From Leuctra nigra (taxonomy: Eukaryota; Arthropoda; Insecta; Plecoptera; Leuctridae), in contig OW203769.1 of NCBI GenBank assembly GCA_934045905.1, positions 13,733,705-13,797,704 of the forward strand: 64,000 bases of DNA, in the 5' to 3' direction. The translations under genes were made by a program, and so were the position numbers. Position 1 is the stretch's first letter. Each line of letters starts with the position of its first letter. Positions 24,313 to 33,550 of the stretch are shown one piece after another. The notes beneath the pieces are model-generated. The model was not told where the DNA came from. It did not search any database and saw only the letters and a list, made by a program, of their open reading frames with translations.

Positions 24313-24672
24313 TCACTCCTCATCCTTCCCGTAAACTTTGCGAAATACTGGGGTAGAATCATAAGGTGTGTGCGTGGTAGCCTGATAAATTCTCGTGAAA
24401 TAATTAAATAGATCTCGAGCCGAATTTTCGATACGCGATGGAGGAATGGGAACGGGTAGTCCCACCCGCGCCTGACAAGTTCGGAGGATCATTTCAAGAA
24501 GGACATCCAGAAATTCGTCCCGGAACACGCGTGGATCTATCAAGAACGGAAGATTATCTGGAGGAAGATGAACAGGAGGACTGGGAAATAGATAATTGGG
24601 ATTGAGCTGATGAGGAAGAAGTGGTGAAGAGTGAACCACGTCAAGGGCTCTTCGGACATCATTTGCCAACAT
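24313..24672 (-). CDS. Hypothetical ORF, interrupted by the CR1 insertion
   Basis: A 119-codon minus-strand frame starting MLANDVRRALDVVHSSPLLP and ending in KVYGKDEE. It stays open upstream of the Met into the LINE's ACATACAT tail, so the LINE may have landed in a longer ORF. Pro-rich segments are followed by an amphipathic part (EFLDVLLEMILRTCQ). No family was recognised. It could be a third ORF of the Gypsy element or a decayed host gene. The matching upstream part on the far side of the LINE (beyond about 29200) was not found. Confidence 0.35.
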   Translation of the reverse strand: MLANDVRRALDVVHSSPLLPHQLNPNYLFPSPPVHLPPDNLPFLIDPRVFRDEFLDVLLEMILRTCQARVGLPVPIPPSRIENSARDLFNYFTRIYQATTHTPYDSTPVFRKVYGKDEE

Positions 24673-24939
24673 TTCACCTGGTTGGGCGTAATGTATGTAT
24701 GTATGTTTATTTTTCTACAATTTGTTACATTGAACAGGTGGTAGAGGTCTTAATACTAAATATTTTCTAGAATCTAAGTCAAATTAAAATACAACTAAAA
24801 CAATCTTATAGGTTAAAGTAATTTATATAAATTAATAAAAATAAATACTTATATAAATATAAATATAACTATAACTATTACTGTTAATATTAATGCTAGA
24901 TCGCTTTTAACTGTTAATTCGCCGACTTAATAGGTACTC

Positions 24940-25035
24940 TTAATACTCTTAATAATCTTTATACTCAATAATACTTAATACTTAATACTTAATACTCTTA
25001 ATACTCTTAATACTCTTAATACTTAATATTCTTAT
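24940..25035. repeat. TTAATACTC simple repeat in the LINE 3' UTR
   Basis: Repeated TTAATACTC and TTAATACTTAATACT units are seen directly. Confidence 0.85.
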
Positions 25036-25066
25036 CAATAATTTTAACATTCAATAATTCTGACAT

Positions 25067-27958
25067 CTAAACTAAGCTTTTCAACTCGGCCAAGTCGGCT
25101 GGAAATTCCCGGAGATCCATCGAGTTCCATTCTCTAATGGTTCGGTTCACGAACGAATGCCTACCACCCTCAGTACGCGACCTTCTCTCCTTGATTTTCC
25201 ACGAATGGTCGTTCCTGCTGTAGTAGTCCGGCATCGCAAACCTACTCGCCACCTCCTTCCAAGCCTCCTTCCCGACTAACGCTCTGTACATGTTTAAAAG
25301 GCGAGCCTTCCTCCTCCTATCCTCCAACGATTCCCACTCTAGCTCCTTTAGCATTTCGCTTACACTTTCGGGAACCCGTTGGAGTGTGATCTTGAACTCA
25401 CTTCCCACCTTATGCCCTTTGTTTGCTATGACCCACTTTCTGTATTTTGTTTTGCCCGTTACTTTTCTAGCGGCTCTTCTCTGAACATTCTCTATCGCCC
25501 TGATCTGTCCCTTTTTGTAAGGGTCCCATACTGCTCCAGCATATTCCACGATGGGCCTGATTAGCGTTGTGTACGCTTTTGCTTTGGTTCTATGGCTAGC
25601 GCCCTTCAAGCTCCGCATCACAAACGCTAACTGCCTTGATGATTTTGCGACTACCGATCCGATTTGTAAGTCCCCGTCCATCTTTCGATCTAGCACCACA
25701 CCAAGGTATTTACAGCTATCCTGTTTGTCTAATAGCACCCCTCCCATTTGGTAACTTCCACTATCTACATTCCGTGCCCTCGAAAATCTAACATACTGAC
25801 ATTTTTTCGCATTCACAACCATTTTATTTTTAATCGCCCATGTCTCTATTTTATATACATCCTCCTGCAACTCCCTTCTGTCCTGATCACACCTTATAAG
25901 TTTGGTCAGAATCAGATCGTCTGCAAATAATCGAACCTTAGCTGTAACGCCCTCCCCAATATTATTTACATATATTATAAACAGCAGGGGACCCAACACG
26001 CTTCCTTGGGGTACCCCTGATGTAACAGCTACGCTCCTGGATAGGCATTTTCCTACCCTAACTCTCTGTGATCTGTTGCGAAGGAAACTGCCTATCCAGT
26101 CCACCACTCCCTCGTGCAGTCCCAAGCTGCCAAGCTTACCCAACAACTCCCCATGAGGCACCTTGTCGAAGGCCTTCTCAAAGTCAATCAAGATTGCGTC
26201 CACGACTTCGCCTTTATCCAACGCCTCATGAAGGTCCTCCGATAAACCCGCTAACTGGGACTCACACGAGTGTCCCGGTCGGAAGCCATGTTGCTCGCTC
26301 CTTAGCCATCCCAGTTTCACTAGGTGACCCCGAACGTACTTGGCTATGACCCCCTCCATGGTCTTGCAGATCACAGAGGTAAGGCTAACCGGTCTGTAGT
26401 TTCTGGGATCACCTCTCTCCCCTGCCTTGAATATTGGGACCACCGTCCCTTGCTTCCATTCTAGAGGTAACGTATTTGTGGCAAAAGATATTCTGAAAAG
26501 CTCATCCAAATATTGAATTATGCTATTTCCTGCCATCCTTACAGTATCCCCTGAAATATTGTCTGGCCCCTCTGCCTTTCCACTCTTTATTTTTCTGACC
26601 TCTTTCCATATATCTGTTGTAGTTATATTCAAACTTTCCCACATAGCTTTTTCATTTCTCCCTCCAATATATTCCCTGTCCTTTGCTTGAAAAACTCTGG
26701 AAAACTGAGTGCTTAGCATCTCTGCCTTATCCTCGTCCTTATCTGCCTCCGAATTATCGTCCTTCAGACCAGGAATGTCTCTGCCACTTCCTTTCTGCCC
26801 TCTAATATGGGCATAAAGTTTTCTCCAGCTACTTTTGATGTCCTGCTCATCAAACAGTCTCTCCATATATTTATCTTTGGCATCTTTCTTAGCACCAGTA
26901 AGCTCTTCTCTAATAGCTTTACGCTTCACTCTCCATTCATTTTCTTCTAACCTGCCCTTCTTTCTATGCAGTACTCTCGCTTTTCTCTTTATTGTTTTGA
27001 CAGATTTATTGTAAAAAGGCGGATCGCTATTTGGACGAATGATTTTACGCGGCACGAACTTTTCCCTACATGTGTTTAATAGGTCCTTGAGCGCTTCCCA
27101 TCTAACTTCACAAATTTCCTCTTTACAAGACCAATCACCGAACATTTCTCCCATGAACTTTTTTACTCCATCTTTATCTACCTTTCTGTACAGCCAAATC
27201 TCTTTGTATGTTTCTGCTTTTTCCTCACTTTTATTTACAAAATCTATGTCTAAAATTGGTACCTGGTGATCACTTATTCCCTCGACTACCTCCCCTCCTA
27301 ACCATAGGTTCGGTGGACGAACGAGGAAGACGTCTAGGAGGTTTGACCTATTGTTGTTCCCATAACCTCTCGTTCCCTCCTGCACCGTCTGTACAAAACC
27401 CTGGTTCATTATTTGATGTACCAGGGCTTGCGTCTTATGTGGCACACTTTCATCGCCCATGTCCCACAGAACCCCAGGTAGATTAAAGTCCCCTCCAATC
27501 ACCACTCTCGCCTCTTCACTCCATTCCTGCAACCTTTCGTTGAGTCTCTCTAACAGCTGGATTCCTCCCGGTCTATACCCCGCAACAATCTTTAGGACCA
27601 CATTTCTTTCTTTTACTTCAACACACATCATCTCTACTTCCTTTTCAACCCACTCAACTCTGCATCTTAATCCTTCCCTGACCCCGATAAATATTCCACC
27701 TCCATGACGGTTTCGGTCTCTCCTGAATATCCTGAAACCGGCACCAAACACTTCTGTGTCCCGGATATCGGGGTCCAGGAAGGATTCAACGCCAATGAAT
27801 ACATCAGGCTGATGACAGTCAATTAGTGAGCTGAATTGAAGCTGTTTAGGAAATACACTTCTACAATTTACTTCTAAAAACCGTAACTTATATCTATTTA
27901 CAATTTTTACACTTTTCTTTATTTCCCCCGTCCTTCTGTCCATTGGTCCTATTTTCAT
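25067..27958 (-). CDS. CR1 ORF2: endonuclease and reverse transcriptase
   Basis: An intact 963-codon ORF, normal length for CR1 ORF2. The N-terminal third is an APE-type endonuclease, with the motifs VIGGDFNLPG and GISDHQVPI, the SDH being catalytic. The reverse transcriptase follows, with HGFRPGHSC, IDFEKAFDKVPH, TSGVPQGSVLGP and the active site FADD (CR1 and related LINEs usually have FADD rather than YADD). The C-terminus is basic with a Trp-rich segment. The protein nicks target DNA and copies its own RNA from the nick. Its ATG lies 8 nt after the ORF1 stop, suggesting re-initiation or coupled translation. No stop or frameshift was seen, so the enzyme may be functional. Because it was read from genomic sequence alone, activity is inference. 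Confidence 0.93.
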   Translation of the reverse strand: MKIGPMDRRTGEIKKSVKIVNRYKLRFLEVNCRSVFPKQLQFSSLIDCHQPDVFIGVESFLDPDIRDTEVFGAGFRIFRRDRNRHGGGIFIGVREGLRCRVEWVEKEVEMMCVEVKERNVVLKIVAGYRPGGIQLLERLNERLQEWSEEARVVIGGDFNLPGVLWDMGDESVPHKTQALVHQIMNQGFVQTVQEGTRGYGNNNRSNLLDVFLVRPPNLWLGGEVVEGISDHQVPILDIDFVNKSEEKAETYKEIWLYRKVDKDGVKKFMGEMFGDWSCKEEICEVRWEALKDLLNTCREKFVPRKIIRPNSDPPFYNKSVKTIKRKARVLHRKKGRLEENEWRVKRKAIREELTGAKKDAKDKYMERLFDEQDIKSSWRKLYAHIRGQKGSGRDIPGLKDDNSEADKDEDKAEMLSTQFSRVFQAKDREYIGGRNEKAMWESLNITTTDIWKEVRKIKSGKAEGPDNISGDTVRMAGNSIIQYLDELFRISFATNTLPLEWKQGTVVPIFKAGERGDPRNYRPVSLTSVICKTMEGVIAKYVRGHLVKLGWLRSEQHGFRPGHSCESQLAGLSEDLHEALDKGEVVDAILIDFEKAFDKVPHGELLGKLGSLGLHEGVVDWIGSFLRNRSQRVRVGKCLSRSVAVTSGVPQGSVLGPLLFIIYVNNIGEGVTAKVRLFADDLILTKLIRCDQDRRELQEDVYKIETWAIKNKMVVNAKKCQYVRFSRARNVDSGSYQMGGVLLDKQDSCKYLGVVLDRKMDGDLQIGSVVAKSSRQLAFVMRSLKGASHRTKAKAYTTLIRPIVEYAGAVWDPYKKGQIRAIENVQRRAARKVTGKTKYRKWVIANKGHKVGSEFKITLQRVPESVSEMLKELEWESLEDRRRKARLLNMYRALVGKEAWKEVASRFAMPDYYSRNDHSWKIKERRSRTEGGRHSFVNRTIREWNSMDLREFPADLAELKSLV

Positions 27959-27966
27959 TCCCCCAT

Positions 27967-28935
27967 CTACAACTCGTTTTTTGATGCCCTATCACTATTT
28001 CCCAGCTCCTTTTGAATACATTCTACAATAATTCTACCCAGCTTCTCTCCCCCCGCCGTGTTGAGGTGCAGCCCGTCCCCTGATGCGAAATTATTTGGGA
28101 ACTCGTGGCTTAGTGGGACGAACTTGGCACCCAACTCTTCGCACAGCCACGAAACACTTTCATTTAGTTTGTCCATTGTTTCGTCATGTACGTCTGCTCT
28201 GTACATCATCCCGTTGACTATAAACCGGGCTTCAGGGTATTTAGCCATTCCCACCCCAAGAAGCTCTTCCATCTCCACCATGAGGTGGCGCTCAGAACTT
28301 CCGCTATATCGACTCCTTCCGACACGAACATTGTTTGTTCCGACGTTCAAAACTACTACTTTTGGAGTGATTGTCCTCTCCATCAGCTTTAACATGTTTC
28401 CTAGTTCAGCAATTCGAATGCCTGGAAACACGTCCACCGCACACCCACTTTTCCTGCAGACGACACCTGCACCTCTTATTAGAGAGTCCCCCATAACCAG
28501 AACTTCTCCTTCGTCGCACACGATCAATGTTGCACTGTTGCTGCTGTTTCTCGGTGGTGTTTTGCTCAGCTCCAGGATGCGGCGAAATCTTTCTTCCCTC
28601 CTTTGTTTCAGAATCTGTTTCTGCTCGCTATTCTGCTGTTGCTGTTGTTGCTGCTGCTGTATTTGTTTTTGTTGTTGTTGTTCTTGTGGTGTCTGCAGGA
28701 GTTGATGAGGTTGCTGTCCCTGTTCTTCTTGTACCTCCTGCAGCAGCATTTCGCTTTGCTGTTGCTGTTGTTGCTGATCCCGTTTGTGATTTAGCCTTAG
28801 TTCAAGAAGAAGGCTTTGCTTGTGCATTTGATGTTTTGCTTGCTGCTTCTGTTTGTCTTCCTTCTCCAGCTGCTGGGTACCGGTGAAACTGCCAAGGGCG
28901 GCCTCGATGGAATCTGTTGAATCACAGGTGGGTCA
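27967..28935 (-). CDS. CR1 ORF1, C-terminal part: Gln-rich linker and SGNH esterase
   Basis: The frame is open from the stop at 27967 up to about 28935. A Met at 28827 starts a 286-codon stretch. It begins with a long polyglutamine-rich linker (CAG/CAA repeats, 28620-28790) and ends in an SGNH/GDSL hydrolase. Block I is GDSLIRG, block III is VLNVGTNN and block V is DGLHLN, so the Ser and the Asp-His pair are all present. Esterase domains in CR1 ORF1 are known, though their substrate is uncertain, perhaps membrane lipids. The zinc-knuckle part lies in another frame just upstream, so ORF1 as read here carries a frameshift near 28930-28960. Confidence 0.85.
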
Positions 28936-29114
28936 TTGGATCGTGACGTGCTTGGAAGATCAGGATTGATCAAGGCTACAGAATTTACCGTCCAAACCGG
29001 AGGGTTCTCTTGCCTTCTCAGGGTTAGTGCTGGAACTGGCATCTGGGCGTCGCGACGTTTCTTGTAACAGGACACTTCTGTATGATTTCGCTTTTGACAA
29101 TACTTGCACCTCAT
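28797..29114 (-). pseudogene. CR1 ORF1, N-terminal part with zinc knuckle, frameshifted
   Basis: The frame starts MRCKYCQKRNHTEVSCYKK, a CX2CX4HX5C nucleic-acid-binding knuckle, followed by a Pro/Ser-rich segment. It runs 105 codons and overlaps the esterase frame. Protein-like sequence continues in the esterase frame from about 28935 down, so a 1-nt indel probably separates the two. The frame is open about 15 codons upstream of the Met. Confidence 0.6.
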
Positions 29115-29199
29115 GGCTATTTTGATGTCACTGAGTTCACTTGAACAATTGATACTAAATCACCAAAGAAAACTTATTGAGAACTAATTGAATAAAGTG

Positions 29200-32001
29200 A
29201 GCTCGACCTCACGTAGTGATTGAATTTGGAATGCTGACTGTTAGGTGGCGAGGGTGGTAGCTGGGTTTTTAAAGACAATGCTCCGCCTTCCAGTCACATG
29301 GACGACGAAAAAACTAATTTTATTGCAAAATACCATATAAGGTAAAAATTTTAGCCAAAATTTTTAAGAGGTTACCGAACTTAGTGCGAATTTTTACAAA
29401 TTTGCACGAGTTTTATGGTTTTAGTGGCTAGCGCCATCATTTATTTTTTTACCATTGAAACGTGCTCAAAAGTTAGGGGCGTATTCTACACTGCTGTCAA
29501 AAATGTCACTTTTAAATAATTTATTCCATCATACCACCATTAGCGCAGACTCGGCTTCCGGGCGCCTTCTCGTTAAATGAGGCGTTTGTTTACATCCAGC
29601 TCTAGAGGGTCAATGAACTCCGTCTGGAGCTACTCTCTCCCTCCGTCTTACAATTGCTGCTGATAATGTCTTCTAATTTTGCGCTTCGGTTGTAAATGCG
29701 TTTACATTTTTTTTTAAATGCCCTTTTTTTTCGTTTTAAATCTATAAATTAATTTTAATCTTCAGTTTCTGTTTAGGCTTTAATTCTCCGGTAGATATTA
29801 ATATGCGCTTGTTCCTTATCTATTTTGAAATAACTAATCAGTTGCCATTAGCTTTCCGGTTGTCCTGGTAAGCTTTTCTCTTTGTTTTCATAAAATCAAA
29901 GCCCTAATTATTACTATCCCAGACACCTAGACGTAATTAAACCATTCTTTACTGAGGACAGCAAAGGTCAAACTCCAGTGCCAAAATGAAATAAGATTCA
30001 TACTTAAATCTGAAAATAATTTAGTGGAACAGTGAACCTTCTCCAGGCAAATATTTAGCCTTCATCGTAAGACCATACGTGCCTTTGGGTTTAATGCCCA
30101 AACCAAAATGTATAATTTTGATAACCTGAGTCATTTCATCTTTTAAATTACCAGGTTGAAGCTTGATCTCAATAGTTATCTTATTTCTGTCGCCTTTAGT
30201 TGCGTTTAGTACTGGGACCAATGCCTACTTTATTTTAATGTATTATTCAAAACATGTGGATAGATATAGGCTGTTTCTTATTGCGATACTCGTCAGCTTA
30301 AATTCTAGTTTTATATTGTTTATAGCATTCTATTGCTTGTAGTCTTCCTAAACTACAATAATACCTTTGGGGAGCTTCCACGTCCTACTATGATTTTTCG
30401 GCGTGTTTTAGGTTACCCAATTTCCTATAGGCCTTTTCTACTTTCTAATTGCTATAGCTGAAAATTATTTATAATATAAAAATTATTACCTAATTGATTA
30501 GGGATCCTCTTATTAAAAAGTAAAATTTATTATTTCCATGAAAATCTCTAATTACTAATACCAATTACAATATAACAATACTTAACTCTTATGTAGTAAG
30601 TATTTTCTACATTAGGTTACATTACAAGCATTACTACTGATTACTTAGATTAGTCTCTAGCTACTGTTTGTCTATTTGTCTCGACTGTTTTATTATATAA
30701 TCCGTAAATTAGACTCGTGCTTACTACAATCCCTAAATTATAAAATTAATAGAATATCTGAATTCATAATCGATACTTTACTTTAATTCTAAACTATTTT
30801 TATATAGGTAATATATATCTAATTTTTTTTTTAGATTTTTGTAACACCTAAGTTTTATTATTTTCTCTTACAAGCTATCTATCAATTAAACACTGATTCT
30901 CATCATCAAAACCACCATACAACAATTAGAGTACCACACACTAAAGGTGTATTTGGAGCGATTAACCGCGCTCAAATAATTTGATTAATTAACCCAAGTC
31001 TCTTTTAATCAAAAGACTTATTAATTTTAAAATGTGCCCCCTCCAAGCTGTAACCAGAGGACGAGAGAGAAACGTAACAAGTGTGTACATTAATTACTCC
31101 TTCATTACTTCTCTTACACGTGTGAGCCAAATGAAATCCGCTAATATTCCACTTGTCTGTTGATGTCCCTTCTTCATTCATTCTCATTTTCGTTCACCAG
31201 CTTGTAGTAGGCTGTCGGGTCAGTCCACTCTCCTCTTTCAGAGAGGGTTCCTCGCCCAAGGCTCAAGGCCAACAAGTTTTTGTCTCAAATCGCGATGGCC
31301 GCCGGCAGTAACCGTGACGCTCGACCGCGGGTCCGCACTTCGCTCGGCTCCTGGACGAAACGAAGTTGCTGGGTTGCTTGTGACATTCACAGTCCGAGCA
31401 AGCCGGCTCAGGCAACACGGCACCTCCACCCGAGTTGGAGTGAATATTGAATGCAGACGCTTTCGCTTAAAGCTCTGTACGCGATATTTGCATACCCTGT
31501 CGAGATTGAACTTAAACCTACTTTTAATTACAATTAACCCATATTACTCATAAAAGATGTTCCCTATTTATTCTTATCTTTTACAAAACTATAGACTGCA
31601 TTATCTCGTCATTTCGGGATAACACTATGCGCCTCATTGGTAATCACTCGATTTCTTTGAATATTTACAATTACCTTGCCATTGTATTTCTATCTATATT
31701 TTGACAATTATTGCCAAAGTCTAATATTATCTATGATTGCTACTACTCTAATTTTTATTTTTGTTCCACATTACTGCAGTTTTATGTGTCTGTGAGCTAG
31801 ACTCACCGGACATTTATTTATTTTTGTTGAAACCTCAACGTAATACCTAATTACCTATACCATATCTTATTATTTTATTAATCCTGATAATCCTTAAAAT
31901 AACCAAGGGTGGGTTACATCAGCATATCATTTTAGCGATAGGTAAATATTTACAAGAGTGCACAGCATTGATAATGCTCTTCTGCTGATTTCGGGCAGAA
32001 C
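29200..32001. other. Unassigned AT-rich part of the Gypsy 3' region
   Basis: It is dense in stop codons on both strands, so an intact envelope gene is excluded here. A GC-richer patch lies at 31200-31440. The only protein-like piece is the short frame at 30021-30235. Confidence 0.5.
30021..30235 (-). CDS. Possible terminal exon fragment, unknown
   Basis: About 70 minus-strand codons read ALVPVLNATKGDRNKITIEI, then LGIKPKGTYGLTMKAKYLPG, and end SLFH-stop at 30021. An AG just before codon 1 (about 30236) could be a splice acceptor, though the upstream tract is not pyrimidine-rich. The composition looks like real protein (beta-rich), but no family was recognised. It may be a captured host exon or the tail of an element gene. 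Confidence 0.25.
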
Positions 32002-33548
32002 CTATTGATCTGATAACTTCGAGGTATATCTCTTATTGCTATTTTTAGCATCCATGGAATATGGCCTTAATCTCAACTTTCGGAGGTCATACCGAGTGCT
32101 CGGGGTTCGTTCATATGATGTTTCGAAGTCAAAGATTTCGAAGTCACTGCTAACTTCATCACTCCCGCTCCCTTCACTCAGCACATCTCTAGTAGGACCG
32201 GGCGGTTGAATGTTATTTGGTTCATGAACGATTTCCCGTGTCTTCCTCCCTCGATTTCGGGCCTTCTGAAAAGCACAGCGTCCGCATCGCCTCACACGCG
32301 AACTGGTTTTGAGTGATGCGGGTTGCCTAAATCTCACCGCTGGCCCCGTGCTCGAGCTTGCTCTCGGCTCGTTTCGTTCTCGCGGTCGCTCACCAGCGGC
32401 AGCTTGCCTCTGGTCTTCAGTACGCGCTTGGCGTCGGCGAGAGGAGTACTTTTGTGCATGTTCCGTGCGTGTGAGGATTAATTGTTCCGCGGACACCGTG
32501 TTATCTTCATCTGCGGAACTGGATTCACTGTGGAATATTCTCGTTCTGATTTTGGTAAGTTTTCTTTGTCTTTCCGGCGCTTGACTATTATCTATTTCAT
32601 TGTATTCAACTTGATTATCATTGTCGTTTTCTGTCCCAGCTAAATCAAAGGAATTGCCCAATTTTATGTGGCGGGCCTCCTGAAGCAGCTCATCGCTTCC
32701 CACCACGCCCTGGCTTCTCGTCGGCGCAGTTTCTTCAAAGTCTGACCAGCTTTGGCTTGGGGCAAACTTGGTAAATGACTCTTGGGGAAGAAAATACTGT
32801 ATATTACTATTTGTATCGTATGTTAGCTCAGTTTTCTGATTTTCAGGAATGTTCAACGGATATTGCACGGTGTTATATGGAAAGACGTCATGGTCCCCAA
32901 CAGGGACTTCCTCTACATTGATGTTGGTATGTTTTAACGTAAAGTTATCATGGAAATCCTCTTCAGCGAACGTATTGAGTTTTCTTAACCTGTTATAATG
33001 CACGATAGATTCTTTCTCATCATACACATGCCGTATTTTGTACTGATAGGTGCCGGGCACTTCTATAATACGCCATGGGCCTGAATAAGGCTGAGTAAAC
33101 TTGGAACCCACTCTTTTGTTTGGTCTAATTGAGTGTAGATATACGAGGTCTCCAATTTGAAGCGACATTGGCCTGCATTTTTTGTTGTAAGATTTCTCAT
33201 ACTTGTCAGTGGCCTTTCGAATGTTTTCCTGAACAATTTTTAATGTCTCGGACATGGTGTTTATCAATTCTGTCGCATATATTTTATTATCCTCATCGGT
33301 ATTGGGTAATCTTGGCCCAAATAACGTAGAATAAGGGAGACGGGCATCCCGGAAATACATAAGCCAGAACGGTGAATAGCCTGTAGTTGAACTGATACAC
33401 ACTCTCATTGATAATGTAATGAGCGGCAAAACTTCCTCCCAATCTAGCTCACTACTATTCACATAAGCAGACACCGTGTCGGCAATGATTTTATGATACC
33501 GTTCAACGAGGTTCGATTGGGCATTATAGGTACTTAGAAATACTCGAT
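32002..33548 (-). CDS. Gypsy Pol, 3' part: end of integrase and C-terminal extension
   Basis: The frame is open from the left edge of the DNA transposon (33548) to the stop at 32002. The first Met is at 33474. It carries the end of the integrase catalytic core, including the segment expected to hold the third (Glu) catalytic residue. The chromodomain-like/GPY-type module follows, with GDLVYLHS, YSGPWRIIEV and HYNRLRK. A long acidic, Arg/Ser-rich extension of about 290 residues with RRRQARTEDQRQAAAGERPR completes it. The reading frame matches that of 38172-43394 once the transposon and one copy of a 2-bp duplication are discounted, so both halves belonged to one intact pol gene. Confidence 0.9.
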
Positions 33549-33550
33549 CA

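Larger units (their letters stand above)
21759..24689 (-). other. Accessory 3' region of the Gypsy element, mostly unassigned
   Basis: It lies between the 3' LTR and the LINE tail. Minus-strand frames at 22180-21680 are open for up to 166 codons. One of them (about 21894-21760) encodes a hydrophobic stretch of about 25 residues followed by KRG, like a membrane anchor next to the LTR, but no envelope signature is visible upstream. A GC-richer patch at 23090-23345 ends in a tRNA-Leu-like primer-site match. Positions 23680-23760 look like a degraded SINE, and there is a T-run at 23970-23995. Confidence 0.4.
24690..29200 (-). mobile_element. CR1-clade non-LTR retrotransposon (LINE)
   Basis: The minus-strand element has ORF1 (zinc knuckle, glutamine-rich linker, SGNH esterase) and ORF2 (endonuclease plus reverse transcriptase). 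This ORF1 esterase is a known CR1-clade trait. The 3' UTR (24713-25066) is AT-rich with TAATACTCT simple repeats and ends in a short ACATACATAC microsatellite at about 24690-24712, taking the place of a poly(A) tail. The 5' end is not defined and no target duplication was found, which is common for CR1. It is nested in the large Gypsy element and so inserted later. Confidence 0.88.

Noticed and set aside
28058..28886. Plus-strand ORFs rich in Cys, Leu and Val opposite the LINE ORF1
   Set aside because: They are the complement of the CAG/CAA polyglutamine tract and the esterase frame.
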